A DNA stretch of 64,000 bases from Fistulifera solaris (GCA_030295235.1 AP026162.1:2294001-2358000), one strand, 5' to 3'; shown: positions 51,872 to 62,423, counted from the stretch's first letter. Numbers and translations are program-made. Notes: generated by a model not told the origin, from the letters alone.

Positions 51872-53341
51872 ATGCACTGCCCCAACTTATCATCGTCATC
51901 GACTTTCGTTGACACACGAGACGAAAGCAAACAAGAATCATCGTCTATAAAAATGCGCTCGCAAGAATGGTGGAAACGACAGTTGGTACAACGATCGACG
52001 GCCCCATTGAAAGAACATATGGAGCGAATGCGGGCCGAATCACCCTTCCTGAGGGAACATCCGCCACGTTTGTTAGCCAAATTTGATCGATCCGAAATTG
52101 TCACGGGTCGCGTTTTGGGAAAAGGCGGATTTTCGGTCGTCTACGAAGTGTTGGGGTTCGATTTGGATTCGTTCATTGCTCGATCTCTTACTCCGGAAGA
52201 ACGCAAACTGCGAGAAGTTTACGCGAGAAATGTATTAGATCCCAAGACGAAACGGAGTCGGTATGTGATCAAATATTTGAGACCCGAAACAGTTCGCCAC
52301 GCCTTCCGTGAAGCGGCGAATGATCTCGTTCTAGAAGGCGAGTTTTTGTCAAGATTGCAACATGAAAACATTATTACACTGCATGGTCTCCCCATCAATG
52401 GAGTGGATGCCTGGCAAGATGGATTGCATGATGGTTACTTTTTGATTTTGGATCGACTGACGGAAACGTTAGATCACTGTTTACACAACAAGATTTCCAA
52501 AGCGCCTACCGCTAGGAAGAAAATGGAGTATGCGCTCGACCTTGCTTCAGCTATCGATTATTTGCACAGCAATGGAATTGTTTTTCGCGATTTGAAACCA
52601 AGTAATCTTGGATTTAGTTCGACTGGTCGGATTCAGTTGTACGATTTTGGTTTGGCCCGTGAGCTTCCGGGCGATGGAGACGATGTCTACGAAATGTCGG
52701 GTGTCGGCACGAGACGATACATGGCGCCCGAAGTTATTCGTGAGCGGCGCTACAATGCCAAAGTGGATGTGTATAGTTGGTCCATGGTGGTGTGGCAACT
52801 CTTTACGCATTGCAAACCCTATTCCTTGTATTCACCGGTAGACCACGCCCGTCACGTTTGCATCGGAGGTGAGCGACCCCCCTTGGGGAAGGGACTCGAT
52901 ATTCACGGTGACTTGAAGGCTTCGCTTGGTCTTTCACCTTTCCTTAAGGACCTTTTAGCGGATTGTTGGGTCGAATCGATACGTGAGCGATGTTCCATGT
53001 CAGATGTACGACGTCGTATGCAATGTGAGCTGGCAAGAATGAACGGTTCTTTCTTTTACACAGAAGCTACACCGGAAGGTATTGAAGTGACAATCTCTTT
53101 CGACCTTGCGTCGAGTCGACATTCCGATCGGGAAGAAGACAACAATACTGTTTCTCTTACAGCTGGTGAAAGTTTTGACGAAACACAAAGCTCCTTGTCT
53201 CTGGGACATCTGGTGGTGAAAGAAAGCGTTTCGGATACTGGTGGCTGCTATCCTGTGCTCAAGAGCGTGCTCTCTGGCAGCACATGCTCCATGAGCAGCC
53301 TGAGTTTGGCAGATAGTATGCTTGCAACCCACATCCTATAG
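51872..53341 (+). CDS. Serine/threonine protein kinase with FRD catalytic motif
   Basis: A 489-residue single-exon kinase, possibly of the tyrosine-kinase-like (TKL) branch. The Gly loop is LGKGGFSVVYEV. A 45-residue insert separates it from the lysine in YVIKYLRPE. The alphaC Glu lies in DLVLEGEFLSRL. The catalytic loop is VFRDLKPSNLGF, with Phe in place of the usual His of HRD and the catalytic Asp kept. DFGLAREL, GTRRYMAPEVI and DVYSWSMVVWQLFTHCKPY follow. The C-terminal 110 residues are Ser/Thr/Asp-rich. Phe at the HRD His position occurs in active kinases of several lineages, so activity is expected. Confidence 0.88.
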   Translation: MHCPNLSSSSTFVDTRDESKQESSSIKMRSQEWWKRQLVQRSTAPLKEHMERMRAESPFLREHPPRLLAKFDRSEIVTGRVLGKGGFSVVYEVLGFDLDSFIARSLTPEERKLREVYARNVLDPKTKRSRYVIKYLRPETVRHAFREAANDLVLEGEFLSRLQHENIITLHGLPINGVDAWQDGLHDGYFLILDRLTETLDHCLHNKISKAPTARKKMEYALDLASAIDYLHSNGIVFRDLKPSNLGFSSTGRIQLYDFGLARELPGDGDDVYEMSGVGTRRYMAPEVIRERRYNAKVDVYSWSMVVWQLFTHCKPYSLYSPVDHARHVCIGGERPPLGKGLDIHGDLKASLGLSPFLKDLLADCWVESIRERCSMSDVRRRMQCELARMNGSFFYTEATPEGIEVTISFDLASSRHSDREEDNNTVSLTAGESFDETQSSLSLGHLVVKESVSDTGGCYPVLKSVLSGSTCSMSSLSLADSMLATHIL

Positions 53342-53505
53342 TTCAGCATTTCATAATCTAAGAATGTTTTAATTGATAACTCACTATACTTTGCCCTAAT
53401 TGGAGTAAAGAGTTAATTTCTATTGGTTTACCCGGAGTATTATCTACGGTCTGTAGAGGAAAGCGATCTACGGTGTGTCGAGAAGGCCGGTAGAGTGGTC
53501 CTTCA

Positions 53506-55485
53506 TCATTCGCTGGGTGCATCCGGCTGATTGCGAGGATGCGAATCCGTAAACCAAGGATGTTGCTGGCACAACGCATCGATTTGAACCAATGTTGGGC
53601 ATATTTTATCCACATCGACATTGAAGCGTCTTGCGTTGTACATTTGCGGAACCATGACCACATCCACAATGGATGGAGAGAACGTACCGAGACAGTACGG
53701 ACCCTGGCGCTGGCGTTTTGTCACCAAGGCCTCCAACGCAGCTAGTCCTTTCTCATTTACGGCTCGGCCGAGTTCCTCGGAGGTAATCGTTCCGCTCGAC
53801 TGTTTCTCCAGCTCTCTTGTGTAGGGAACATTCTGCATCGGATGAGTCCCAGAATTGATAATTTGCACCATTTCCAATGCGGCATATCGATCATGGCCAT
53901 CTTTGGGCGTCAAACAACGCTTGTGCGGGAATTCGTTTTCGAGAAAATCGATGATTGCTAGACTCTGACTCAAATGAAGTGTTTTACCAGTTTGCGTATC
54001 CGTGAATTCGAGCAGCGGAATCTGCCCCATCGGACTTTTTGCAACAAATTCCGGTTTGGTTTGCTCCGCTTCCAACAAGTTGACGGGGATCGTGACGTAA
54101 GAAATACCTTTTGCCGCCAGCGCAATGCGCACTCGCCAGGTCGAAGAGGATCGCCAGTAGCCGTAGAGCTTAAATTCAATGTATCGCTCGTTGGGAGTGA
54201 CGCAGGAAGCTGGCAACTGGGTGTTGGCCGGCAATACTTTTCCACTGCAATCGCCAAATCCAACTCTACCACCATTGGGAATCTGACAATAACCACGCAT
54301 CACTACAGTGTCACCATCCTTGAGAAACTTTCGAACTTCGTCCCCTACCTTGACTTCCTTGCTACCCTTCCACGACAATTCGAGCATGCTTCCGTAGGAG
54401 TCCGGCGTCTGTCCCGATATCGTGCCACTGCCCAATAAATCTCCGGCTCGCATGATGCACCCCGATACCGCATGATGGACCAACTGTTGTGTCGGATTCC
54501 AGTACATGTTCTTGAAATTCGACGTGGAAATGGTGTGCGGTTGGGTCTGAACTTCACTTTGAATGGCCACCGTCAAACGAATATCGTACGACGAATACGT
54601 GGGATCTTGCAAATACTCCAAAGGGACCGGATCATCCTGTGTTCCGGCCGATGTCGGAGCCGTAAAGGGTTCTAAAGCGGCGGTCATGACAATCCAGGGA
54701 CTGATCGTTGTGGCAAAGTTCTTGGCGGTAAAGGGTCCTAACGGTACGTACTCCCACTTTTGCAAGTCGCGCGCCGACCAATCATTCATGAGCACAAATC
54801 CAAAAACGCGTTCCTTGGCTTGCTCCATGGTAAGCGGTCCATTGGTATTGGGATAACCTCCCACGACGGCCGCCACTTCCAATTCAAAATCCAGTAATCG
54901 ACAAGGCCCGTACACACTGCCTTGTTTCGGATCCTCCGCGTCTTTCTGCAGCTGCCCACAGGGTCGAACGACATTGTGGCCACTCACAAAGACAGTACTG
55001 GAACGTCCATGATACCCGACGGGAAGATGCAACCAGTTGGGTTGCAGGGCATTGTCGTTTCCGCGAAACATGATACCCACGTTGGTGGCATGCTCGCGAC
55101 TCGAATAAAAGTCGGTGTAATCTCCGATACTCACCGGCAAATGACATTGGACCGTTGAAACATCATGAAAGGCTGCTGCACACAGTGGTGGTGAAAGTTG
55201 TTCTTGTAACAAGAGTTCGTGCAGTCTCTGTCGAAACGCCAACCAGACCGAACGAGGATGTTCGATGAAACTGTTCAAGGTGGATTGATGGAAGACATTG
55301 CAGGAAAGACCTGGAACTGTTTCGAATAGACCCGCTTCTTCGAGCACCGACAAATCGATTACAGTATTTCCCAAAATAGTAGCACATCGCGGAGTCGCGT
55401 CCGGAAAAGAAACGACCCCGAGCGGCAAATTCGACAACGAAAAGTCCGAGTCGTCCGGAATGATGATGCCGCAACAAGTCGTCAT
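53506..55485 (-). CDS. FAH-MAAI: Fumarylacetoacetase-maleylacetoacetate isomerase fusion
   Basis: A 659-residue fusion of the last two enzymes of tyrosine/homogentisate breakdown. Residues 1 to about 425 are fumarylacetoacetase: LPLGVVSFPD, DYTDFYSSREHATNVGIMFR, HLPVGYHGRSSTVFVSG, DFELEVAAVVG, FGFVLMNDWSARDLQKWEYV and LGPFTAKNFATTISPWIV, with metal ligands Asp and Glu in these motifs. Residues of about 440-659 are a zeta-class GST (maleylacetoacetate isomerase): KLYGYWRSSSTWRVRIALAA, MGQIPLLEF, LSQSLAIIDFLE and CPTLVQIDALCQQHPWF. The usual SSCSxRVR glutathione motif reads SSSTWRVR, with Ser for Cys. The isomerase step precedes the hydrolase step, so the fusion may channel maleyl- to fumarylacetoacetate. 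No presequence is visible. Confidence 0.95.
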   Translation of the reverse strand: MTTCCGIIIPDDSDFSLSNLPLGVVSFPDATPRCATILGNTVIDLSVLEEAGLFETVPGLSCNVFHQSTLNSFIEHPRSVWLAFRQRLHELLLQEQLSPPLCAAAFHDVSTVQCHLPVSIGDYTDFYSSREHATNVGIMFRGNDNALQPNWLHLPVGYHGRSSTVFVSGHNVVRPCGQLQKDAEDPKQGSVYGPCRLLDFELEVAAVVGGYPNTNGPLTMEQAKERVFGFVLMNDWSARDLQKWEYVPLGPFTAKNFATTISPWIVMTAALEPFTAPTSAGTQDDPVPLEYLQDPTYSSYDIRLTVAIQSEVQTQPHTISTSNFKNMYWNPTQQLVHHAVSGCIMRAGDLLGSGTISGQTPDSYGSMLELSWKGSKEVKVGDEVRKFLKDGDTVVMRGYCQIPNGGRVGFGDCSGKVLPANTQLPASCVTPNERYIEFKLYGYWRSSSTWRVRIALAAKGISYVTIPVNLLEAEQTKPEFVAKSPMGQIPLLEFTDTQTGKTLHLSQSLAIIDFLENEFPHKRCLTPKDGHDRYAALEMVQIINSGTHPMQNVPYTRELEKQSSGTITSEELGRAVNEKGLAALEALVTKRQRQGPYCLGTFSPSIVDVVMVPQMYNARRFNVDVDKICPTLVQIDALCQQHPWFTDSHPRNQPDAPSE

Positions 55486-55946
55486 GGTAAGCTTTTCGTT
55501 CCCTGTGATGCCTTTGTGCTTGAAGGATAGTCAAGTAGCTATAATAGCCTTTACAATTGAGAACAACAATGTCAAAAGATGTCGCGCTCTGTCGTGATGT
55601 TTTCTTTTTCCGAACGAACTCTCTCTTTTTTCTCATTGTCAGTCTGTCCACCCTTCCACCCTTGTCGTCAATATAATCAATAATTCTTTCTTCCCGGTAT
55701 TGTCACTTAGCAACGACGACAGATCGTACTATCTATCTAAATGGTAACGTTAAAATTACAACGGTACATAAAAACAGGTTAAATAGAGTTCTGGAGTACC
55801 GTATTCTGGCACCAGCTTACTTCCTATCGTAGCAGAGACACGCCTGCCTGCCTTTCGCTTCCATTCAAACCAAACACAGCATTGCATTGCATCGAAAACC
55901 AACACTTGTTAGTATAATACGATTTGTTGCAAGAAACGAAAGAACC
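55486..55946. other. Divergent promoter region
   Basis: Between the FAH-MAAI fusion (-) and NCAPH2 (+). No gene supported. Confidence 0.4.
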
Positions 55947-58064
55947 ATGGAAGGAGAAGAAGAAGGAATCGAGTCCGTTCTGGCAACTCTGCAGCCACTG
56001 CGTGACTTGGCGAAGAATTGGGATATCGATATCGCTACATGGTGAGATGATGATGATTCTAAGCAGGCAAACAAACGACGATGTGATCCTTTCGTTTCGA
56101 AACTTTTGCTGTTATTGTCACAAATACTCGACTCACATAGTTCTCTTGTTTTCTTTCGATTTCGTTCTAGTCTGGAAGAATATTTGCACGATTTGGTAGG
56201 GCATATACCCGGAGCGGAAGATCAGTTGACATTGGACGGACCTTCCTTGAACTTTGCCCAAGCGGCGCTCGTCTTACAAAATTCCTCCAATATTTACAGT
56301 CGCAAAGTCGAATACTTGTACGCACTCGTCTACAAATCGTTGGAAGAAAACTTTCAGGTACAAAACGGCAAAGTTGTCCGACAGAAACACGCCGATCCGG
56401 ACATTGATGACTTTTTAGCCTTTGATCCCTATCAAGAGTTCTTGTTGCTGGACGATGTCTTGCCGACCGATGATTCACCGGACAATCGGAAAATTGATCT
56501 CGTGGAAACGTCGGAGGGATCCACACCGGGACGCTCCATGACTCGTCTGTCGTTGACGGAAAACAAAAGTGTGACGGCCATCAATGATGTCGCGTACAAG
56601 ACGTTGTTGGATCCCCACGGTAGTACGTTACGTCTGTTGAAAGCACCCGTGGCCGAAGATGGATGGTTGCGATTGCCGGGAACCAATTCGGGCAAACGGC
56701 AGTCATTGTCGGCTCCCTTATCTCCTCTTCCGCAAACGATTCAAGAACACAGCGGAGAAGAAAGTATGGAAATGCAAAGTGGTTTCGGGGCATTGGATGA
56801 TAGAAACGATAATGATGACGATGATGACCCTGGCTTCTTCATGAATGTTGATGATGATGAGGAGGAGTTACTTGTTGCTACGCAGCCAATGACTGTTGAC
56901 AAGCCGGCCAGACACGTGACGTTCGCGGAATCTGTACCAACACCCAAACGAGATCCTTGGGCTCTCCTCGATCCGCATTCGGTCGATTCAGCCACGAAAT
57001 CAAAGCCGTTGAAAGTAGGCAAATCCATCCGGTTGCCAGAAGGAATCACGGAACCACCATCCGCATGTGTGACGGGAGCCCGAACTCGACGTATCATTCG
57101 TCCCAACAATCCTACACCGCAGCCTGACACGGCAACAGGAAAGCGACGGTTCGATGCCACCGAATCTTTTAACAGCCAATGCGCATTTGGAAAACGCTCT
57201 GTAAACGACAATGACAACGAGACCCTGTCTTTCTTGCCGCTTCAAGGCTTAGCGTTTGGCGATGAGTTCACGTATGTTTACCAAGCGACGATGAAACGAC
57301 TGGCTGCTCAGCGAAGAGAGCTTCGTCAACAAGCACAGTCCAAAGCAGCTCAATCCAACTTCAACGAAGAGGACGAGGACGATCAGTATGGTGATGGGTT
57401 TGTCTTTGGTGGTGACGATGATGATAATGATTATGGTGACGCCACGGATTACCCTCAGGAAGGGAATACAGGAATGGTGTCCTTGGATGAAATGTACAAT
57501 CGAGACAACGGTAAGTTTATGCAACTGCAAATGTCGCGCAACTACCAATTTGATTGAATACTAACTATTCTCGTCCCACCAGATGACGCACCTTCCGGAG
57601 CTACTTTTGAAGAATTATGCCGGGCGCATCTACAAGCTTTTGCCCGAGAAGCAGAGAAGTACGCGTCTGAAACAAAATTGACGCAAAGGGTAGATCAGTG
57701 GCAACAAAGACTGCAGCCATTGTTGCAGGAAGAGGAAGAACGTCCTGTCTTTGATATTCATGAATATGGGCATCAGGTAATCGAATCAATGGAGAATGAG
57801 ATCACGAAGACCCATGTTGATACGAACGAGAAGCCAAGCCTGATTGTCGACTTCAGCCGAGTAACTCGTCACAAACCGAATTTTGAAGTATGTCGTTTGT
57901 TCTTGGCGAGTTTAAGTTTGACGAACAGCGGCAACGTACGTTTTGTCGAGACATCGGCCGACGGTAACTCTCTAAGCATGGAGCTCCTAAACCGCGAAGT
58001 TGAATTGCCCACAGAAAACTACCTGGCCCCTAGTGTTCGAGAGACGAGTAGCATGGTGATGTGA
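55947..58064 (+). CDS. NCAPH2: Condensin II complex subunit H2
   Basis: The kleisin of condensin II, which compacts mitotic chromosomes. Three exons (55947-56041, 56171-57510, 57583-58064) with introns of 129 and 72 nt (GTGAGA...CTAG, GTAAGT...CCAG) give 638 residues. The N-terminus is LATLQPLRDLAKNWDIDIAT, C|LEEYLHDLV and NFAQAALVLQNSSNIYSRKV, EYLYALVYKSLE, the H2 signature. The centre is acidic and low-complexity. The C-terminal winged-helix region reads TFEELCRAHLQAFAREAEKY, RVDQWQQRLQPLLQEEEERP and VFDIHEYGHQVIES, again typical of H2. Exon junctions keep frame (IATC, NRDN|DDAP). Confidence 0.92.
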
Positions 58065-58159
58065 AACGATACATTGACCTGAAGTTTACAAAAACAAACA
58101 ACATTTTAAGCATTAGATTGCATCGTGTTATTAATAAACAACTCTTCTTAGTTCGTCGA

Positions 58160-59121
58160 TCAGTCACGGATGAATGCATTCTTGTATGCATTCGTAATCG
58201 ACTCAATAGATAATAAAATGATCATGGCATGGGGCGCGCAGCGCCATAGTAGGCACTGAACGAGCTGAAAAATCCCATGGGTCCTTCTTTCTTGAAAATC
58301 TGGACGGAACAATCGATAACACCCTTGTATGGCATAACACCGGTCATTGGATCTGGCTTTTGAGCCATTAAGCGCGATTTGATCAAATCAAATGGAAGAC
58401 TGAACAAAGCCGCAGTGAAACCCGCAATCGCTGATGCACCGAGTTGGGTCGGCACACTGGGTCCTTTCGTCATGGGATCATGGAGCAAGGCTGCCACCAT
58501 CTCCTTGGCTTGGTCGTAGCACGCCATCATGCCGACGTTCATGGACATTCCGCGCAACACATTCGGTGCCAATCCCTTGTACAAAGCCGCGACACCTTCC
58601 TCCTTGGCCGTACGGAACAACGCATCAAAGACGTTCTTGTAGTTTCTACGGTCTTTTGGCTCGGCCATGCCGTCCGATTGCAGTCGCACCAGAGCGATAT
58701 CGAAGGGCGTACCGATACATACCGCAATGGATCCACTCGCCATGCCCGAAAGAGTTTTTTGCAAAAAATTGATGGGCTGGCCGTGGTTCCACTCGACGAG
58801 TTTGTCCGAGAAGGAACGATGCAATCCGATACGGGCGGTTCCGTACACGAGCTGACGACCAATGGCGGCATCGACACCCTTATATATCGACATGAACCCG
58901 TCGTTCTGGATGAGATTACCGAGCACTGTCGTGAAACCAGGAACGGGCTTGCCTGGATTCAATTGACCGTACAATTGCATGCGCACTTTCGCTAAATCCA
59001 TCGGATGAATCACGACCGAGGCGCACGTGGCCGCGGCGCCTCCGCATACAAATGGCTGGAGTGTCTTTGCGACGGAACCAGATTTGGGAGAAGTAGCCAT
59101 GATGAAAGAAGATTCGTTCAT
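58160..59121 (-). CDS. Mitochondrial dicarboxylate/2-oxoglutarate-type carrier (SLC25; one-base break at C-terminus)
   Basis: A mitochondrial carrier most like the oxoglutarate/malate and dicarboxylate carriers. Three repeats carry HPMDLAKVRMQLYG, TPFDIALVRLQSDG and LPFDLIKSRLMAQ. The second repeat's IALVR in place of the usual charged residue matches the oxoglutarate-carrier pattern. The frame ends early at 58222 (SAYYGAARPMP). One base more at 58244-58245 continues as YYG-RCAPHAMIILLSIESI, TNAYKNAF, the expected sixth helix, to a stop at 58160. The start at 59121 (MNESSFIMAT) is preferred. Met at 59100 is also possible, and the frame is open upstream to 59190. Exchange substrates are inferred. 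Confidence 0.85.
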
Positions 59122-59691
59122 GGTGGTTTTGTTTTCTTTCTCTCTTGTGACCAAGAAAATTTTCTTGTTCCGATGAACAAGTTCCTGCAAGGATCGGGGC
59201 GTTTTTCCTCCACCCAGCGATGTGACGGACAGATCGTATTCGTAGAAAAGCTACGTGGTCATTGGTCACGGTATCCACGCAAAGCGAAGGCCAGGACGAA
59301 GAACGGACAGGCGGATAAGGTGACGTACGTCTTTCTTGTTTCGACACAATCCACGACTAGCTTGACCTCTTGATTGGCTCCGCGATAACTGGTGCGACTT
59401 GATCGCTTTCAACAACCTTTTCGTCGGAACGAATTTTGCGAGCCGCATGTCATTGTCTTCGTGCGAAATGCATTGAACTCTGTGTGAAACTTGTCTCTCC
59501 TGCAACAAGTACAAAACATTCAGTATTTATTTACTGATTACGCCTAGAAGGTAAGCGTTGTTGCGTTTCGATGAAATGAACATACGAGCGAGCGTTGAAG
59601 GAGGAAGAATTGAGGAAGAATTCTCATCACATTGCTACTCTTTTCGTCGATCAACTTTTTCTTGTCAAGTATCACCATAAATTTCGAAACG
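59122..59691. other. Divergent promoter region
   Basis: Between the carrier (-) and the small acidic protein (+). No gene supported. Open frames here overlap on both strands and lack features. Confidence 0.4.
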
Positions 59692-60084
59692 ATGAGCGCA
59701 AACGAGGAAGTCGATCATTCTACTACAGTGGATATGGAGTTTCTGGACGATGGGGTCGTGACGAATGGAGACCAGAACGAAGACTTGGCAGGCGATCCCG
59801 CCGCCGACGTTCCTTCGTTCACTGCCGAAGAATCGAAGGAGCTACAGAAACATCTGAACGATCAGTTGGAAGCCTGCATGAGCAACTACCGCAGCAAAGT
59901 CAAACAGTTTTTCAAAGAGTTTGTCGTGTTTCATGAAGTAGCGACCCAGGTTGTCGAACAGTGGAAGGCTCCCTACGAAAATCAGCTGGCGGAACAGACT
60001 CGATTGGACGCTGTCGGACGCGATGTTGAGCAAACGATGAAAAATATTCCCTGGATGAATCCGAATCAGGATATGAAGTGGTGA
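59692..60084 (+). CDS. Small acidic helical protein, unknown
   Basis: A 130-residue protein read from ATG 59692. The open frame extends to 59632, but that would add a hydrophobic leader (MLLFSSINFFLSSITINFET) whose ATG is less likely. The N-terminal 50 residues are acidic. The rest is helical (EESKELQKHLNDQLEACMSN, YRSKVKQFFKEFVVFHEVAT) and ends with NIPWMNPNQDMKW. I do not recognise it. The convergent HA-domain gene ends 145 bp downstream. Confidence 0.6.
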   Translation: MSANEEVDHSTTVDMEFLDDGVVTNGDQNEDLAGDPAADVPSFTAEESKELQKHLNDQLEACMSNYRSKVKQFFKEFVVFHEVATQVVEQWKAPYENQLAEQTRLDAVGRDVEQTMKNIPWMNPNQDMKW

Positions 60085-60228
60085 GCCTCGAAAATCGACG
60101 ATCTGTTGCAATACAAAGTCCAAGTTTTGTTGTTGATTTATTCAGCTGTAACAAACAGTGTGTCGAAGTATAGCAGTCGCATGTAGTAGCATTTCGTCTG
60201 GGTCGCATTCCTGTAGCTAGCTTTCGCT

Positions 60229-61014
60229 CTATTCGCTCCACACTTCGGTCTTTTTTGTAAATTCATACTCCCACCGATTCCAAACGAAACCAATAGCGTT
60301 CAATCTTTTCAATCGCTTCGACGACAGAAGGTTTTTGTTGTAAAGTTTGCGTTGGTTGCTTACCCAGTGAGCTAAAGGTTGATTTTCGATGTAAGTAATG
60401 GGCACGCAGCAGTCGCCGTGCTCGTTTCGGTATGCTTGGAGTTCACGATAGCGTTGTTCCCAAACGAATTCACGAAGTGGCATCCTCCAGTCTGGATCCA
60501 ACTGATTTAATGCGTCCACTTGTTGTACCGAGAGGTCGGCGACCCGTTGTTTCTGCATCCATTTTCCTAGGTGACTGTTGCGCGGAATCACTGTCGCCAG
60601 ACTTGTACTTGAAGACGAAGCTTTTTCTGATTTCAGTTGCATCTGTTGTTGCAAATCACGATAATGTTCCCACCAGTCGCTCTCATCATTATCTACTGGA
60701 TCGTCCAAAGTGTTCCAACAAAATCCTAATTGGTCGAGTATTTCAATCCGTTCGGGTGTCAAGGAACAGGGTTTTTGACCGGTGACGAAATTCCGATATT
60801 GCTGCCGCTGCTTGTTGACCCAAAGTCCGAGCCCCGGATCTTCTTTGTAGCGCTTAGGGACACGGACATGACCGTGTTGTTTCTTAAATTCCAGTAGTTG
60901 ACTAGCACGGGTCATCCATGGTCCTTTTGTGACGGTTGCCAAGGCTACGACGCCATACGGAAAGAAGCAGAGTAGGAGGATCGTAGCAGTGATAGGGAAA
61001 TGCGTGCGCATCAT
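60229..61014 (-). CDS. Secreted or plastid-targeted protein with helicase-associated (HA) domains
   Basis: A 261-residue protein. The N-terminus is a signal peptide (HFPITATILLLCFFPYGVVA). Two HA-type units follow: RASQLLEFKKQHGHVRVPKR, LGLWVNKQRQQYR, LTPERIEILDQLGFCW; and RYRELQAYRNEHGDCCVPIT, LAHWVSNQRKLYN, LSSKRLKRLNAIGFVW. HA domains (G-x-x-x-VP, LG-x-WV-x-x-QR, LGF-x-W) are greatly expanded in diatoms and in bacterial helicases, and may bind nucleic acid. No helicase core is present. A signal peptide on such a domain is notable. Confidence 0.85.
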   Translation of the reverse strand: MMRTHFPITATILLLCFFPYGVVALATVTKGPWMTRASQLLEFKKQHGHVRVPKRYKEDPGLGLWVNKQRQQYRNFVTGQKPCSLTPERIEILDQLGFCWNTLDDPVDNDESDWWEHYRDLQQQMQLKSEKASSSSTSLATVIPRNSHLGKWMQKQRVADLSVQQVDALNQLDPDWRMPLREFVWEQRYRELQAYRNEHGDCCVPITYIENQPLAHWVSNQRKLYNKNLLSSKRLKRLNAIGFVWNRWEYEFTKKTEVWSE

Positions 61015-61835
61015 TATAATCTACCGAGCCAAATGAATACTCATAGTGAAGAGATTTTCGCTGTTATGAAGCGCTATGGTTTACACTCGGCTATTATATT
61101 CACCAACGGAATGGTTTGACATCAATCAGCAACAAAAATCGGAGGCACATCATCGCTCGTGAGCGAGATTTTGTGGATAGAAATGTGGCAGTATGAAGCG
61201 GCATCGTAAGTCTAAGCCCAAAATACAATTCAGTACCGGTACGTCAATAGAAAGGATTCGTCGGCAACTATGGAGATGTATAGGCATACTGTATAGGCTC
61301 TTTCTTTATTTTTTTAGTAAAAAATAAAAATTATAAAATAAATAGAAGAGATGTTACTTTTAGTGTTTGGTCAAGATGATGTTATGGATCACATTATCAT
61401 CAAACCTATTTCTTGTTCATTAGTCCGCATTAATTGTAAGCCGATTGCTGTAACCGCTGTGAACGATCCGAGAGACTACGCCCCGGCGGTGTGATTATAA
61501 TATGCTCAAGATTCGCAATGTGTTTAAGCGGCCTTGATACTATCCGGTAAATATTTTCGACCATGCTTCTGATGACCAGGAATTTCTTTAGCAGGCCGAT
61601 ACGCAGCCTCGTCAAAGAAGTAGTTGTGACAAGTGGACGGAGATAAACAATGAAAGTCATCGCTTTCACGTAGAGACCGTAAATATTGAATCTTGTCTAA
61701 AGAAAAACGCTCGCAGATGTTTTCTACTCCGTAAGTGATTAACAAATGTAGTTCCATGCCGAAATCTAAGTAGAATCTAAATAGCGTTACAAGAAGTGTT
61801 AGATTCGACACCAGCTCGCGACATTATCCAGGTAC
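61015..61835. other. AT-rich intergenic region
   Basis: Between the HA-domain gene start and the 3' end of the first Lhc gene (both -). A very AT-rich tract lies at 61301-61346. A 95-codon open frame at 61524-61811 (-) has no recognisable domain. I cannot support it as a gene. Confidence 0.4.
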
Positions 61836-62423
61836 TTAGTAGAGGAAAGGAAGACCGGTGATGAGGGTGTCAAGACCGTCGAATCCAGGGCTGACCAAGT
61901 TTTGGCTGTCGTGACGGAGCAATTCCAAAGTGGCAAGCATGGCAAGGCGGCCGTGCTGCAACTCCTGTGTCTGGCGCTTCTTCAACTCAGCGGGGGCAAG
62001 TTCCGGCTTTCCAACCTCGAAGTTACCCAAGAAGCCGTAGTAGTCAACAGCACCGACAAGGAAGAAAATCTGGGCCCATCCAAGAGCAGGGATGGCCTCA
62101 AGGGCGGCAACACCGTTGGGCACATCAGCGAACTTGAGTCCAGGAGCGATCTCACCAGGGAAGCGGTAGAACTCAGGGACAACGTATCCGATCACAGCAA
62201 GCTGGGCAACACGTCCGTGCTTGAGCTCAGCAGTGCGATATTGGTCGAAAACCTCAGGACCGGCACCAGCCGAAAGGCGGTAAGGATCCCAGTAACCGGT
62301 GGGGGCAATAACACCGGCCTCGTCTTCGTAAGCCATCTTCAAGGCCGAAGAAGTGGCCTTGCTGGCCGAGGAAGTGAAAGCAGCGGCAGAGCCGGCAAGG
62401 AGGGCAGCGATAGCGAGCTTCAT
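61836..62423 (-). CDS. Fucoxanthin chlorophyll a/c-binding protein (Lhc, copy 1)
   Basis: A 195-residue thylakoid antenna protein. The bipartite presequence is MKLAIAALLAGSAAAF|TSS, where AAAF is the signal/transit junction motif, and the mature part starts near MAYEDEAGVIAPTGYWDPYR. Helix 1 carries EVFDQYRTAELKHGRVAQLA with the chlorophyll-binding Glu and the ExxHGR core. Helix 3 carries RQTQELQHGRLAMLATLELL with the second ExxHGR. The loop LPALGWAQIFFLVGAVDYYG-type helix 2 lies between. Single exon, codon use C-biased. Same strand as copy 2, which is about 700 bp upstream. Confidence 0.96.
   Translation of the reverse strand: MKLAIAALLAGSAAAFTSSASKATSSALKMAYEDEAGVIAPTGYWDPYRLSAGAGPEVFDQYRTAELKHGRVAQLAVIGYVVPEFYRFPGEIAPGLKFADVPNGVAALEAIPALGWAQIFFLVGAVDYYGFLGNFEVGKPELAPAELKKRQTQELQHGRLAMLATLELLRHDSQNLVSPGFDGLDTLITGLPFLY

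Noticed and set aside
61524-61811. 95-codon open frame on the - strand
   Set aside because: No recognisable motif and no supporting start context. It sits next to very AT-rich sequence. A small gene cannot be excluded, but I cannot support it.
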